Source: Rhodocollybia butyracea (Eukaryota > Basidiomycota > Agaricomycetes > Agaricales > Omphalotaceae). From it: a stretch of DNA of 64,000 bases. A program made the position numbers and the translations under genes. The notes beneath the pieces are model-generated. The model searched no databases, was not told the origin of the DNA, and saw nothing but the letters and a program-made list of their open reading frames with translations. Below, one piece after another: positions 23,287 to 34,630 of this stretch (positions are counted from its first letter, which is position 1; each line of letters starts with the position of its first letter). The stretch covers positions 62,001 to 126,000 of the forward strand of contig JADNRY010000160.1 of the NCBI GenBank assembly GCA_015501585.1, written 5' to 3'.

Positions 23287-24655
23287 TTGCCTCTGAAACG
23301 GAAGGAATCCTCAGATTCATTCGCGCTCTCGCTGCGAGAAGCAATGAATGCCTCGACATCGCACAATGCCGTTGTCAGCGACTACTACAGTGAAAGCCAG
23401 AATCTCCCGAGGCGAAGCCAAGCCCGAGGCCGAGGGCGGGGAAGTGCCACTCGTGGTAGAGGTTGTCCATCGCAGTCTCTAGCCCAAAGCCGAACTCACT
23501 CTCCCCCCGTCTTCGTGTCGCGCAAATCCAACCCCAAACGTACGAATGACCCTGAGCTTCTTATCTCGCCGAAAGAACAAAAGCTGGTTCCGTTGCGCGA
23601 GACGTCGCCTGTTCGTATTCCTGGTGATGTAGTTGCGCTGCAGAAAGATGTGCATGGTGATCAGATGGTGCCGGTGAGGCTGTATGTTGGGAGACAGTGG
23701 GATATCATGGCTTTTCCTGGCTTGTTTAAGTTCGAGTTTGAGGATGAGAAGGAGGGCGATGATTCTCTTGCGCAGGCCAATCTTAGGTTAAATTTGGGTC
23801 CAGTGGGGACGATGATTATGCAGTGGATCCGGCAATCGAACGAGAGTAGGCAGGCGTTGTCGCTGGCGAGCTGTGAGAGCAAAGGAGCAGGGCCTAGACC
23901 AGTTGGTAATGGGAAAGGCAAAGGAAAGTCTGTACCTCCGTTGTCGCTGTCATTGTCCTCGTCCTCAGCGAGGCTCTGGCTGGGAAAGCCGCTAGGGAAG
24001 GATGCTATGCAGGGCGAGTGCTTCGAGGAATGTTGGCGGGAGACGATGAAGGTCATGATTACAAACAGGACGATGGTATCAACGATAAATCCGATACTCT
24101 CCCATCTCCTCTGATTCTGAGTCCGAAGACTCCGATTCCTTCGTGGATTCGCGTTCTCAGCATCCCACGAAGGCGTTAACTACTCCTTCTGCCCTTACCT
24201 CCGCCCGTACTTCTTCCCTTACCTCTGCCCTTACCTCTACCGCTCCCGATGTGCGCACAGAGTGGCCAGAGGAGACATGTCGTACTACTGCCAGTGCCGC
24301 AGACCGACAAGCAGAGTATACATGAGACTTACAAATGAAGGTACCAAGTGCAAAATCAAGTATTGTGTACGATGTGTCAACCAGTGGTGAGTATTCATAT
24401 CTTACCTTATCTTACTCGCTTTCTATTTACTTACTTATCCGTCGATCTCCACATAGATACCCCACCGTTGATTTCGACACTTCACGAACAGATTTCACAT
24501 GTTTCCGATGCGAAGGCATCTGTAACTGTGATCTTTGCTGCAAGAAACGCGGTGATGCGTACCAAGCAGGTTTTTTGAAACGCGCGCACAGGCGCGCACG
24601 CGGGGCTGGGGAGGGTACGGTTGCCGACTGGGCTCAGGCCAGATTTTTGCTTTAA
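23287..24655 (+). pseudogene. zf-4CXXC_R1 zinc-finger protein, C-terminus cut by a transposon
   Basis: Probable nuclear DNA- or chromatin-binding protein. The main exon (about 23287-24060) begins LPLKRKESSDSFALSLREA and includes an RGRGRG stretch and a long Ser-rich region. Its true start is uncertain: the frame opens after a stop with no convincing ATG, and the next in-frame ATG is 23344. A later exon before 24389 gives CQCRRP and KCKIKYCVRCVNQW. After a GTGAGT intron ending at about 24457 the next exon gives FTCFRCEGICNCDLCCKKRG. Together these are the cysteine pairs of the zf-4CXXC_R1 domain (CDCA7-type). The exon structure between 24060 and 24290 could not be resolved. The last 12 codons before the stop at 24653 come from the terminus of the TA-flanked element. 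Removing that element restores an open frame continuing at 26381 (RRGAFTPVDVDES). Confidence 0.68.
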
Positions 24656-26380
24656 ATCAAGTGATCCGTCGGGACGTCAAGCATTTGTGACAGAGTGACT
24701 TATTATTAATATATATTATATGCCATACTTGCCTTACTTCACAGTGGCCGTTTACAACAAGATCGCGTTCGTCGTGCTGGTCCCAGGGGCAATTTGTAAA
24801 TATCTACGGTCAAGGCTTTGGGTTTGACCGTAGATACTTACAAGGCCGTACGCAATTGTTTATACCACCACAATCTTGTTTTTGCGGTAGTATAAACAAA
24901 TGTTAGGCGCTGTTAGACTTGAATCAATTTTGTTCATCTCATTGTGATGATTGAGTGGTATAGTAATATTAGTACGTCCCCTACCTGAGCTGGCTAATAA
25001 GGTATGTACTACTTTAAGTGTCCAAGAAACTTTGCACCATTGTATGAACCTGAAACAAGCCTAGCGAAGATATTCTTGAGATATTTCTGGTTCTACTATC
25101 TAGCCATGATCTATTTCGACCTGTCGCTCCATTGCGTCTTGCTCCAAAAAGGTAACCTGGTGCTCATGAGCCATGTTTTGATCTTACAGAGCATCATTCA
25201 ACTCGGAATTACGGGTATGAATGTGTATTTACTTGCTTTTATCACAACATCCATTGTCGTGCAACCTGCGGAATGAACATGGCTCGGAGTTTGAGGTGGC
25301 ACGTTGAATTTAGCAAGCAACTTGTGGGCTCCGTGCAAGGCAGTGTGATCCAGGGCGAGCTTTTGGGTGTGAACATGTGCAGGCGAGCATTAAAGTGCAA
25401 GCAGCCACTGTGATACTATAGGGTTTTCCTTTAAAAGGGCTGAGTAGTGGAACAAACATCTTTTATTATGACTCATGAGTATACATTGACTCTGTAGAAT
25501 TGAGATGGGGTAAGTTCTTAAATTACACACGGGGAAGGCAAGGGAAGGCAGCTAGGAGCCAAAAGCTCCAATTGAGAAAGTGGACAAAGCCTTCGACCAT
25601 ATTACTGTAAGTAATATTACTAATACCAAAATGGATATATTTTGGTTAAGGAATGCTCAAAACTGGAATTATAGAGTCTGTGTAAGTATCTAAAGAGTTT
25701 AATAATGTTACCTGTGGCAAGTGCGTGCCATATAATATGAGGTGCAAGCCAATATTGCGGGTGCGCGTGAAAGTGTAAGCCAATAAATACAATTGAAGTT
25801 TGAAGTGTGCAAGAGCAAGTGCGAGTCAATATGCGAGTGTGCGGGTCAAGGTGCGTGTGGCTACAAGTAAGTGCAGTAACTACAAGAGTATCATCTGTGA
25901 GCATGCCAACAATTTCTGAGCATGCACGCTATGTACAAGTCTATGATAAGATATTGCTGCTACTGTTGCTACTGCAAGTTGCTCCGTAAGTATAGGAACT
26001 TGTAACTTGTAACTTGTAATTACACTATGAGTACTTAGAGTAGTAGTAATAGCATATAAAGAGTTAGATACTCTCTGGCCACTGATATCCGGTGGTTATA
26101 CTTATTATGATATATGCTCGCAGCTCCCGCACCCGCACCGCTCGCACGCTCGCACCTGATGCTCGCAAAAATCACCCTCCCATATCTTCTGCTACATGCA
26201 TACACCATGGTACAGTAATGAGCTGAGCCATAGCATGCTTCCAACGACTCCAACGACTCTATGGAGGAAGTGTGAAGGAAGTACGTAATGTCAAATGTCA
26301 CTCTGTCACTAATATTGGGCGCTCCGACGGATCACTTGATTTAAAACAAAAATCTGGCCTGAGCCCAGTCGGCAACCGTA
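24616..26380. mobile_element. TA-flanked non-autonomous transposon in the zinc-finger gene
   Basis: CGGTTGCCGACTGGGCTC begins at 24618, and its reverse complement ends at 26378. The inverted match continues for about 80 bp, through TTTAAATCAAGTGATCCGTC and GTGACAGAGTGAC. Both ends are bordered by TA (24616-24617, 26379-26380). Target choice and duplication fit Tc1/mariner or a related TA-targeting group. The interior has no transposase. Its right half has GTGCGAGT-like low-complexity sequence (about 25730-25880), and two hairpins lie at its left. The 90-codon frame at 25004-25276 looks like chance. Confidence 0.75.
24796..24902. repeat. Two adjacent hairpins inside the TA-flanked element
   Basis: The first stem pairs TATCTACGGTCAA (24801) with TTGACCGTAGATA (ends 24836), with a loop of 10 bases or fewer. 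The second pairs TTGTTTATACCACC (about 24857) with the imperfect complement GCGGTAGTATAAACAA (about 24884-24899). Neither resembles a known RNA. Confidence 0.55.
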
Positions 26381-26754
26381 GGAGGGGTGCTTTCACCCCT
26401 GTTGATGTTGATGAGTCGCAAAATACGAAACACTACTTTACATATACGTACGAAAACTATACTGTGGCGCTTTTACAGTATCAGCCAAATCTTCAGCGTG
26501 CTATCTTGATTCTTCTTGTCCGTTTTTTCCTCGTTGAATATGTTACACTTTTTGTTATGTAAGACATGGGGGTTCCTTACCAAAGTACGAAGTACTTGAG
26601 ACCCACGAGGACGGGACTTGGAGGCAGGAAGGCAGTGGGAAGGCTATAGCACCCGGCTAGCACCATGGTTGCTTGGCACGGCCTAAAGAAAGCTCCCGGC
26701 TGCCGCTGCCACCGACGCCGCTCTAGCTTTGAGCGACCCTAACAGTAGTAATAA

Positions 26755-26886
26755 AAAGCAGAATACTCAGCCCTCGAATACGGGTTATCTTTTGCTGGCC
26801 AAAGAACCACCCGCCGGACGCAGCTGGTCGCCCCAACACACATCTCACACATCTCACTCGCTCACTCGCAACACACACTGTTTACA
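26755..26886 (+). promoter_or_regulatory. Duplicated upstream block of the secreted-protein pair
   Basis: Sequence before gene A (about 26755-26820) recurs before gene B (about 28586-28660): both contain CTCGAATACGGG, ATCTTTTGCTGGCCAAAG and AACCACCCGC. The block sits about 65-130 bp upstream of each ATG. It therefore holds the promoter or leader and was copied together with the gene. Confidence 0.6.
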
Positions 26887-27635
26887 ATGCGTCTAGCCGC
26901 TGTGATCTTCGCTGCTCTTATCGCAGTCGGATACTCAATCCCAGTGTCGCCGGAACCTCAAACCCCGTCCTATATGTATCGGATGGTAAGTGATCAGGAT
27001 TCATAAATAAGAAAAACGGATGGTACATTTACTCACTAATTCATAACTTGATTTTTTTTTCTTTTTTTTTTCGTATAGAGCATTGAAGAACACGATACAG
27101 GCGACTATGATCTCCTCGTAAAGTTCATCATCAACAAAACCGGCGAAACCGCAAAAATAAATACCTACAAAGACAGGCGGAAAGTCGACTCCGCTACTGC
27201 AGCGGAGGAACTCCGAATCACAGACTGCCTTACGGCTATGCTGGATGGGATAGATGCGCCTGGGCTCGGCCAGGCTGTGCACGAGCTGCTAGGGCACGAC
27301 AAGAAGAAAGTCGACTTTCGGCGTATTAAATACGAAGGATATTACGACCCAGCGCAGTTACCTACAGTTACCGGGGACTGGGAAAATCAGACGAGAGCAG
27401 GATGGATTTCTTCAAGGTGACGGGAAAAAACAAAAAATTGAAATGCGCCAATGGATGTCTTGGGTGGGTTGCGACGGTGTGGGTGGACGGGGTAAATAGG
27501 GTGTTTGGAGAGCTTGTGAATGCGAAGGTGGGTATGCTGGGGGTGCGGAGAACTGTGGCGAAGGAGGCCCCGGATAAGGAGATTTGGAAGAGGCTGCATA
27601 TGAAGTTTGAGAAGGATTTCTTGATGGCTACTTGA
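26887..27635 (+). pseudogene. Small secreted protein, paralogue A, frameshifted
   Basis: Exon 1 (26887-26985) encodes a signal peptide, MRLAAVIFAALIAVGYSIP. A 93-nt intron with a GTAAGT donor and a T-rich tract follows. Exon 2 starts at 27079 with the mature protein. It shares with paralogue B the motif RIKYEGYYDP and, further on, CLGWVAT and KRLHMKFEKDFL. Between YDPAQLP and MDFFKV the frame shifts by one (about 27390-27402), so frame 1 stops at 27420 and the conserved C-terminal half runs in another frame to 27635. No intron fits the gap. Hence a pseudogene or a sequence error near the AAAA run. The family is unknown; the size and secretion signal suggest an extracellular or cell-wall protein. 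Confidence 0.7.
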
Positions 27636-28585
27636 GAGGCTGAGGTTGGGGTTGACTCGGTGGTTGTCGGTAGATTCTCATACCACAGTTGGCACTAAGA
27701 GGTATTACATAATTACATACTTAGCCAGTACTGCGTCGACTTTCTCCTTCGCTGAATGATGCTTCTTTCTAATGTGTAACGAAACAAAAAAAAAGCAACA
27801 ATATCGCATTGAATCAAGAGATATTGTACTACTCTGATTCAAATGTCAGGACTACTTACTACCAGATAACAGCTTAGATTAATAGATATATAAGTTCGGG
27901 AGGGGAGGGGGGGAATACTGATCAGACACTTTCATTGCTGGGGTAGTGGAGTCTGTGGAGAAGTGGATGCCTGTGGAGGCTGAAAGGGGCGGGAGGGTAC
28001 AGGATGGTACTTGGTGTTTGGATTTCCAAAATTCAAAAAAGGACGCAGGAGCTTCAAAAAGGCTCAAAAGTACTCAAAAGACTCAAAACGGGTTTGAAAC
28101 GCGCGCATGTGACACTATGTGACACTGCCATGTGCGGATCTGTGTGGATCCGGAGATGTCTGTACAGTGTACTGCCTTATACTGCACTCTGGAGATGTGC
28201 GGCTTTCAACCCTGTTGATGACAATTGATGTATACTAGGGAAAAAACAAAAGAACCTGTGCGATGTGCCGTTTTTTTTTTGCATCTGCGACTTGAGCTCG
28301 ATTGCGTACGGTCAGTACGGTCTGCCAGGGTCTGCCCTGGTCTACCAACTCCCAGGTACGTCTTTCATGTTGAATCAGTTGATGATCTTCCTGCCTGTTC
28401 CTCCTGTTGGCGCTGATGCCTCATATGTTACACTTTGTTTGTATCTTGTTATCTTGGAGCAGCTTGGAGCTTCTTGGGGCCTGATAGGCTAGCACAGGTT
28501 GATGGCATTTTAGGGCAATGCGCGCTTATCGATTGCTTGGCACTCCAGCAAAGGTCAGATTGTCCTAAATCAATAAAACACAAAT
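27636..28585. other. Spacer between the tandem secreted-protein genes
   Basis: No gene. There are G-rich and A-rich low-complexity tracts (about 27900, 27784) and short TCAAAA repeats near 28030-28095. Confidence 0.45.
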
Positions 28586-28669
28586 ACAGAGCACTCAGCG
28601 CTCGAATACGGGGTATCTTTTGCTGGCCAAAGAACCACCCGCGCAAACACACATCCCACTCATACAATA

Positions 28670-29395
28670 ATGCGCCTAGCCACTGTGATCTTCACCGCCC
28701 TCATCGCAGTCGCATACTCGATCCCACTCAGGGTGACAATGCCACCGGAACCACAAACCCCAAAGACAGAATATGTAAGTGGCTCATTGATCAAGGATTT
28801 TATAAAAACAAGAAGGGTCGTTGAATCCTAACCTAACTGATGGGGGGATGTATAGGTTCAGAAAATCCCAGACCTCGAACCGCGCGAGTACGATTTCCTC
28901 ATAAAGTTTATCACCAACAAAGCGCGTGCACCCGCAACAATGAGAACCGCTGAAGAAAGGCGGAAAGCCGAAAAGCCTACTACACTAGAGGAACAGCGAA
29001 TCACCAAGTCTCTTATGGAGATGCTAAAGCCTGGGCCAGACGGCAGTCCACACAAGTTAATGGGTCCCCAGGCCAAAGTCGACTTTGGGCGTATCAAGTA
29101 CGAAGGGTATTACGACCCCGAGCAGTTGCCTGGGGAAGCGCGCAAAATGGACCATATGGATTTCTTTTGGTTAGAGGGGAAGAAGCCCGGGTGCGCATTA
29201 GGGTGTTTTGGATGGGTTGCGACGGCGCGGGTGGGGGGGAAGGAGATGTCGTTTGGGGAGATTGTAAGTGTGCCGGCGCTGAAGCCGACGGAGCATAAAA
29301 CTGTAGCTATGGAGGCGCCGGATAAGGCTGTTTGGAAGAAGTTGCATATGAAGTTTGAGAAGGATTTCTTGAAGGCTGAGGGGAAGACGGTGTGA
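28670..29395 (+). CDS. Small secreted protein, paralogue B, intact
   Basis: Two exons, 28670-28774 and 28856-29395, give 214 residues. The N-terminus MRLATVIFTALIAVAYSIP is a signal peptide nearly identical to paralogue A. The intron (GTAAGT...TATAG) sits at the same position after the signal region. The mature protein is charged and contains YDFLIKFITNKA, RIKYEGYYDPEQLP, DFFWLEGKKPGCALGCFGW with two cysteines, and a C-terminal KLHMKFEKDFLKAEG helix. I recognise no family. It arose by tandem duplication together with its upstream block and is the functional-looking member of the pair. The location is presumably extracellular. Confidence 0.82.
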
Positions 29396-29568
29396 GGCGG
29401 GCCGGTCGGATCTATCGAGACGGTCGTTAGCGTCGTTACGTAGAGAGTTGCTACGGTTCTATCTTGGTCTGTCATTCTCAAATTGCGCAATTCAAGTCGT
29501 TTCCTCGTTCCCTCCGATTGCGGCCAAGAACCTCATCCAAGTCCTTTCGGCTCTTATCGCAGCACCGC

Positions 29569-30700
29569 ATGGCCATCAAAAGTGCCGCTACAGCAGTTTT
29601 GGTCGCCTCCAGCGAGTCCAGGACCAGAGGATACAGAGTCTTTGCTCCTAGATACATCCTCGATGATACCGAATATTCTCTCCTAGCAATGGCTTATCCA
29701 GCACCCAAGCTCAAGCGCTCAAGCGCTCAAGACTTGTCCGCGTACGAAGATACGTTGAATATCAATTATTTCACGACGTCCAATGCAAAAAGCCTTAGCC
29801 CTCCACCACGTCATCCTGTTGCTGCGCCTCGGTTGCCTGCGTAAGACTTGCTCCAACGCCCGAATAGTCCTCAATCCGATTCTGAATCCGAAAACAAACG
29901 GGAATACATCTATACTCAGCAACCAGAACCCCCACCTATACCGACGTTAGATCCAGATTCCGTGCACGACAATACATCGCTGGCTCACTCGAGAAGATAA
30001 AGAGACCTGCCGCTGCTCTTACACCACATTCGCAGAAAAACAAAAGGCTCGTGGTCTCCAGTTGAAAAAAAGAGCACCTTCGAAAAAGGCGGCTACATTC
30101 AAGTGCCCGGTATGTCTACTTGTGTCTTTTTCAACTTACTCGCAGAAACTGGTTTGTATCAAGGTAAGATTCCCCACCCCACGTCCGTCTCGCTGGATTT
30201 ACTAGTATACTGACTCCTTCGTTTGCTTCGCCCAGGCCTACCACAATGCCAACGGTTTTGAATACCATCAAGAAAGAGGCGCATGCAATTCAACCAGACC
30301 CGACGCGAGTCGGCGCTATCCACGTCGCCATGTTGAGGATGTCGATTGACCCAATGCTAGCGCTCACCCTTCTCAAACAACGCCTCAGCCTATTCCAACT
30401 CCAACCCCAACTGCACCTCCATCGGCATTATCTTACTGTACATTCTGTATTTGTAACTATGGACGCGGTTGGGAACACCGATTTCTCCGACAACGACAAC
30501 GATGGGGAGTTCTCCGCCTTTGATGAGTCCTCCATATCACCCATATCACTGACTACACCTCCCACCCCTCTTTCCTCCATCGGCATCGTCGATGTTCCTG
30601 TTTATTCACCCGCCTACGATTCTGCTCATATGCTGGGGTTGAAGGGGATGAAGGAGAATGAAGGATTTGCTAGATATAGATTTGGGTGGATATGAAGAGA
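29569..30700 (+). pseudogene. Decayed C2H2-like zinc-finger gene
   Basis: Coding-like segments run on the plus strand but change frame several times. From about 30005 a frame reads DKETCRCSYTTFAEKQKARG. After a basic stretch it reaches FKCP at a GTATGT donor (30109). Two short exons follow: KLVCIK (after ACTCGCAG) and, from about 30237, AYHNANGFEYHQERGAC. Spliced together this is the KCP...C-x-KAYxNxNGxxYH pattern of Sfp1-like zinc fingers, with a terminal cysteine in place of a histidine. Upstream (29569-29844) and downstream (30470-30690) there are Ser/Pro-rich or acidic frames of the type flanking such fingers. In-frame stops around 29844 and in the downstream part show decay, or exons I cannot place. 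Confidence 0.5.
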
Positions 30701-31226
30701 GGTGAGATGGCGTCTCTGGGTCTCTGGCTCCTCTTACTGATGTTTATGCTCCTGTTCCCGTTCACACTGCCATTCATGCTCCTGTTCCTGCTCCCGCTGT
30801 CGTCTACAAACACACGGCCTACGAACACAGGGGTTACGACGATGTAGACGCCGATGCGGACACGGATATGGATATAGAAACCCCTCCCCCCTCTTCCGCG
30901 CTGCTTTATCCTGTATCTGTATCTGCCGATTCCTTTTCCTCAGGCCGCTCCTTTTCCTGCTTCGGCATTGGAAGATTGAGGAAAAGGGAGAGGGGAACAA
31001 GGGGGAACTGATATCCCCTCTGGCTCGCACATGGATCTTCTGGGCGTTGGCCTTCCTACGCCATTCTCCGCCCGGTCAACTGCAACTTTGTTATTTTGTA
31101 TCCCAATCCCTCCGTGCTTTCCCCGAGTTTTCGATGCTTAGTGCTTAGTGTTCAACTGCTCGTTTTTAGTTTTTTTCCGAGTTGTCTTTCTCTGTTATCA
31201 TATCCATCACACCGGGGGCATTCACC

Positions 31227-33489
31227 ATGGCATTTGAAAACCAGGTGCGTTCATATCACCTAAGCGGGCACCTTGAAGCCACCTCATACTCCCAATAAGC
31301 CTAGGTAGTAGCCTTTGACATGGGGGGGATGATGGCATAGGCTGTTGCTATGCGAATCCCTTATTGTACAGTAGCGCAATAAAAGCGCTATATTTCAAAC
31401 AAACTTTGAATTCAAGGACCTCTCGGGTACGTTTCCGGCACTAGAATCAATACACCACTCACGTCATTGCGCTGCCGCCTCCCGCCGCTGGGACGTCTCA
31501 GTCATTGTCATGATCGTTGAGCTGGGGCACTGTTGTGTCTATCCTAGGTATCTAGCATACAAACTATAGCTAATCCTTTCTGAGCCATTTGAGGCACTCA
31601 GAGTGCCTCCAAGGCATAAGAACATGTTGAGAAAGAGTGTCATCGAAGTACAAGGATGAGTTTGAGCTATCTGAAGAGCGCTTTGCACAAGCAAGTTACC
31701 TCAAGGTTATCAGAGTCTTAAATACCCAATGCCTTAAGATACTGGCATGTACCTCTTACTGGAGTCTTCCTCGTTCTACTTCACCATCTCATCTTCCATG
31801 TGTAGCAATTTATAAGTCATGCATTGCTTTTAGATTGTAGGTATGTAGTATATAGCGGTCAGGGAGGGCTTCTACATAATTTATAGGGCTAGGTATTGCT
31901 TTGTGGTTGAGGAACGACGAGGAAAGGCTGAAGATTGAAGCGTGTGAACATACCGGAAACATTTGCCGGTGCTTCCACTCGTTGTTCCAAACGGTGAACA
32001 GAGGAAGAAAATAATTTCTGATTGAGTGCGGACCTCACGGAAGCTCATGGTGAGGTGCACTCGTCCTACTTTAGGACAGAACTACATTCAAATACACTGG
32101 AAGTAGCTTGATATTTTCTTCCTTGTGAAATAGATGCATTATAACTCATGCTCATTATACAAAACAGTGTACTCAAGAGGGAACGACTTTGCCTCCAGGT
32201 CTGATATACTGGTAGTGGAGTCGCACACACTATATCAGCATCATATAACAAAATCAGAATTGTTGAAAATGGTTAACAGTCTCAAGCAGGTAACAGGTCT
32301 TTAAAGATCAAGGTAAGTACAACAACTTAAACGAATGTAAGTAAAGTAGTATCCAGATTGTTAGACCACTTCAATATGGCCAGATTTATTAGGTCATAAA
32401 AAGCAACTGTATATGGTTCCATTGCTCAAGTGTGAAGGCCCTAGTACAAGTATTTCTTCTGCGAGCTCACTGTTTTCGATAGCGAGTATGGGTTTAAATG
32501 CATCTATTTCATGAGGAAAGAGATATCAAGCTACTTCTACTATATTTGAATGTAGTTTTGTCCTAAAGTAGGACGAGTGCACCTCACCATAAGCTTCCGA
32601 GAGGTCCGCACTCAATCAGAAATTATTTTCTTCCTCTGTTCACCGTTTGGAACAACGAGTGGAAGCACCGGCAAACGTTTCCGGTATGTTCACACGCTTC
32701 AATCTTCAGCCTTTCCTCGTCGTTCCACAACCACAAAGCAATATCTAGCCCTCTGAATTATGTAGAAACCCTCCCTGACTGCTATATACTACATACTTAC
32801 AATATACAAGCAATACATGACTTATAAACTGCTACACATGGAAGACTCCAGTAAGAGGTACATGTCAGTACCTTAAGGCACTGGGTATTTAAGACTCTGA
32901 TAAATTTATGGTAGCTTGCTTTTGCCAAAGCGCTCTTCAGATACCTCAAACTTGTCCACTGCATACTTGTAGTTTGATGACACTCTTTCTCAACGTGTTC
33001 TTATGACTTGGAGGCGCCAAACAGCATCTCAAATGGCTCAGAAAGGATTAGTTTGTGTGCTAGATACCTGGCGGCCTAGGATGTAGATAGACGTAACAGT
33101 ACCCCAGCTCAACAATTACGACAATGACCGAGATGTCCCAGTGGCGGGAGGCGGGAGGCAACAGCACAATGACATGTGGTAGTGCCAGGAACCATACCCG
33201 AGAGGTCCTTGAATTCAAAGTTTGTTCAAAATATAGCGCTTTTATTGCGCTACTGTACAATAAGGGATCCGCATAGCAACAGCCTATGCCATCATCCCCC
33301 CCATGTCAAAGGCTACTACCTAGGTTTACTGGGCATATGAGGTGCTTGAAGCTCACCTGGAAATCGGGGCGCCACTTGTCACACATTTGAATAGCGATCT
33401 GGTGATCAAGATTGATGGATCTCGGTATGTCTTGGCTACAACTCGGCTGTCTCACGAGATGTGTCTTGGCACCTTGGAATTGCCTTAGT
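31227..33489 (+). pseudogene. Small ORF, copy 1, split by a foldback transposon
   Basis: An ATG in a strong context (CACCATGGC) at 31227 starts MAFENQVRSYHLSGHLEA. After 17 codons the frame runs into the element at 31280-33344. Removing the element and one copy of CTTGAAGC rejoins the frame at 33353, which continues (HLEIGAPLVTHLN...) to TAG at 33487. The restored length would be about 62 codons. An uninterrupted paralogue follows directly at 33514. Function unknown. Confidence 0.6.
31280..33344. mobile_element. 2.07-kb foldback transposon with 8-bp target duplication
   Basis: Terminal sequence CACCTCATA...TATGAGGTG. The left arm, 31280 to about 32125, and the right arm, about 32512-33344, are inverted copies with scattered substitutions; the centre is about 390 bp. 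CTTGAAGC flanks both sides (31272-31279 and 33345-33352). An unoccupied paralogous site in the neighbouring repeat (33491-33700) reads straight through CTTGAAGC, which confirms the duplication. An 8-bp duplication fits hAT-type (or P-type) elements. There is no coding capacity. Confidence 0.85.
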
Positions 33490-33513
33490 AGGCTGGCACC
33501 GGGGGCATTCACC

Positions 33514-33714
33514 ATGGCACCTGAAAACCAGGTGCGTTCATATCACCTAAGTGGGCACCTTGAAGCTCACCTGGAAATCGGGGCGTCACTTGTCACACAT
33601 TTGAATATAAATCTAGCGATCGAGATTGATGGATCTCGGGAGATCTTGGCTGTCTGGTTGGCGCCTTGGCATTGTGCAGGGATTTGTATCAAAATATTTA
33701 TGACAAAATGCTGA
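33514..33714 (+). CDS. Small ORF, copy 2, uninterrupted
   Basis: A 66-codon frame starts at CACCATGGC and begins MAPENQVRSYHLSGHLEA. It includes HLEIGASLVTHLN and EIDGSREILAVWL. It is clearly related to copy 1 over about 50 residues, with the duplicated DNA extending from about 20 bases upstream of the ATG to about 190 bases. Amino-acid similarity is kept after the ATG while the 3' ends diverge, which hints at coding, but the frame is short and could equally be repeat DNA. Unknown family. Confidence 0.4.
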   Translation: MAPENQVRSYHLSGHLEAHLEIGASLVTHLNINLAIEIDGSREILAVWLAPWHCAGICIKIFMTKC

Positions 33715-34262
33715 ATATCGTTTTGCATACAAAGTCAATAATAATAAGCACCAGTTCCAAATTAAGCAAATCTACTAAAAAAACTGCATTATATCTCGAT
33801 CTTGCTGCTATGATGTGAGGAGGCTGCTGTTGGTGAAACAGGCGATGAGACTGCACACAATATTGAATTTACTGCCCTGGAGGCGTTCAAGGACAGGAGT
33901 GAGGTAATCGCTGATGGGGGCTCCGGGCAAGGCTACGAATTGGGACGAGTTGGAGAACAGCCACAAGAATCACCAGCGGCGGGGAATTTCTTTTGGGAAT
34001 GACTGAGACGGCAAATTGGTCATACCGAGGGTGCACTCCCAAGGCTATGAGTCAAGACAGAAGCAAACCCACCGAGGCCTCAGTCAAGCTGGGCACTTGC
34101 TACCTACTAATAAGACAAGCTAAGTAGCTCATCTTGTGTTTGCATATTTGTGCATATTTGTGTGAGCTCACTGAGACTCACCGAGTTTGTGATGGATCGG
34201 AGAGTGAAGATAGTGACTAGGTCGTCTCTTGATTACACCACGGCTGTTGACAACAGTAGTAT
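33715..34262. other. Intergenic region between elements
   Basis: No coding or repeat structure recognised, apart from a short TGCATATTTGTG repeat at about 34140-34162. Confidence 0.4.
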
Positions 34263-34630
34263 CATCAGGAAAAGCCGTTTTTGCCTAGGTGACCCAGAGT
34301 TAAAGCAAACTAGGTGACCTATGAATCCTATGGCATCCTAGGAATTTGGGCTCGTCCCTTGCCAGTCAAGGCTCTTGAGGATTCCCTAGGGTATCCTAGG
34401 CAAACCCAGGGCAAGCCTAGGTTTGCCCAGGTTTGCCCAGGTGTTTCCCAGGTGTTCCCCAGGAGCACCTGGGCAAGCCTGGGCAAGCCTAGGCTTGCCT
34501 AGGGAATCCTCAAGAGCCTTGACTGGCAAGGGACGAGCCCAAATTCCTAGGATGCCATAGGATTCATAGGTCACCTAGTTTGCTTTAGGCCACTCTGGGG
34601 TCACCTAGGCAAAAACGGCTTTTCCTGATG
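34263..34630. mobile_element. 368-bp palindromic MITE with CATCAGGAAAAG ends
   Basis: The ends are CATCAGGAAAAGCCGTTTTT and its reverse complement. Inverted identity extends through CCTAGGTGACC and the GGACGAGCCC block almost to the middle, so the element is nearly one long hairpin. It is flanked by AT on both sides (34261-34262, 34631-34632). The outer 12 bases equal the left terminus of the large element that starts 334 bp to the right, suggesting mobilisation by the same transposase. Confidence 0.8.

Noticed and set aside
25004..25276. 90-codon hydrophobic frame inside the TA-flanked element
   Set aside because: No domain, no intron support, AT-rich composition; probably chance.
31227..33714. 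LTR-type element flanked by the small-ORF repeat copies
   Set aside because: The repeats are tandem gene copies and the inserted DNA has inverted, not direct, ends with an 8-bp duplication.
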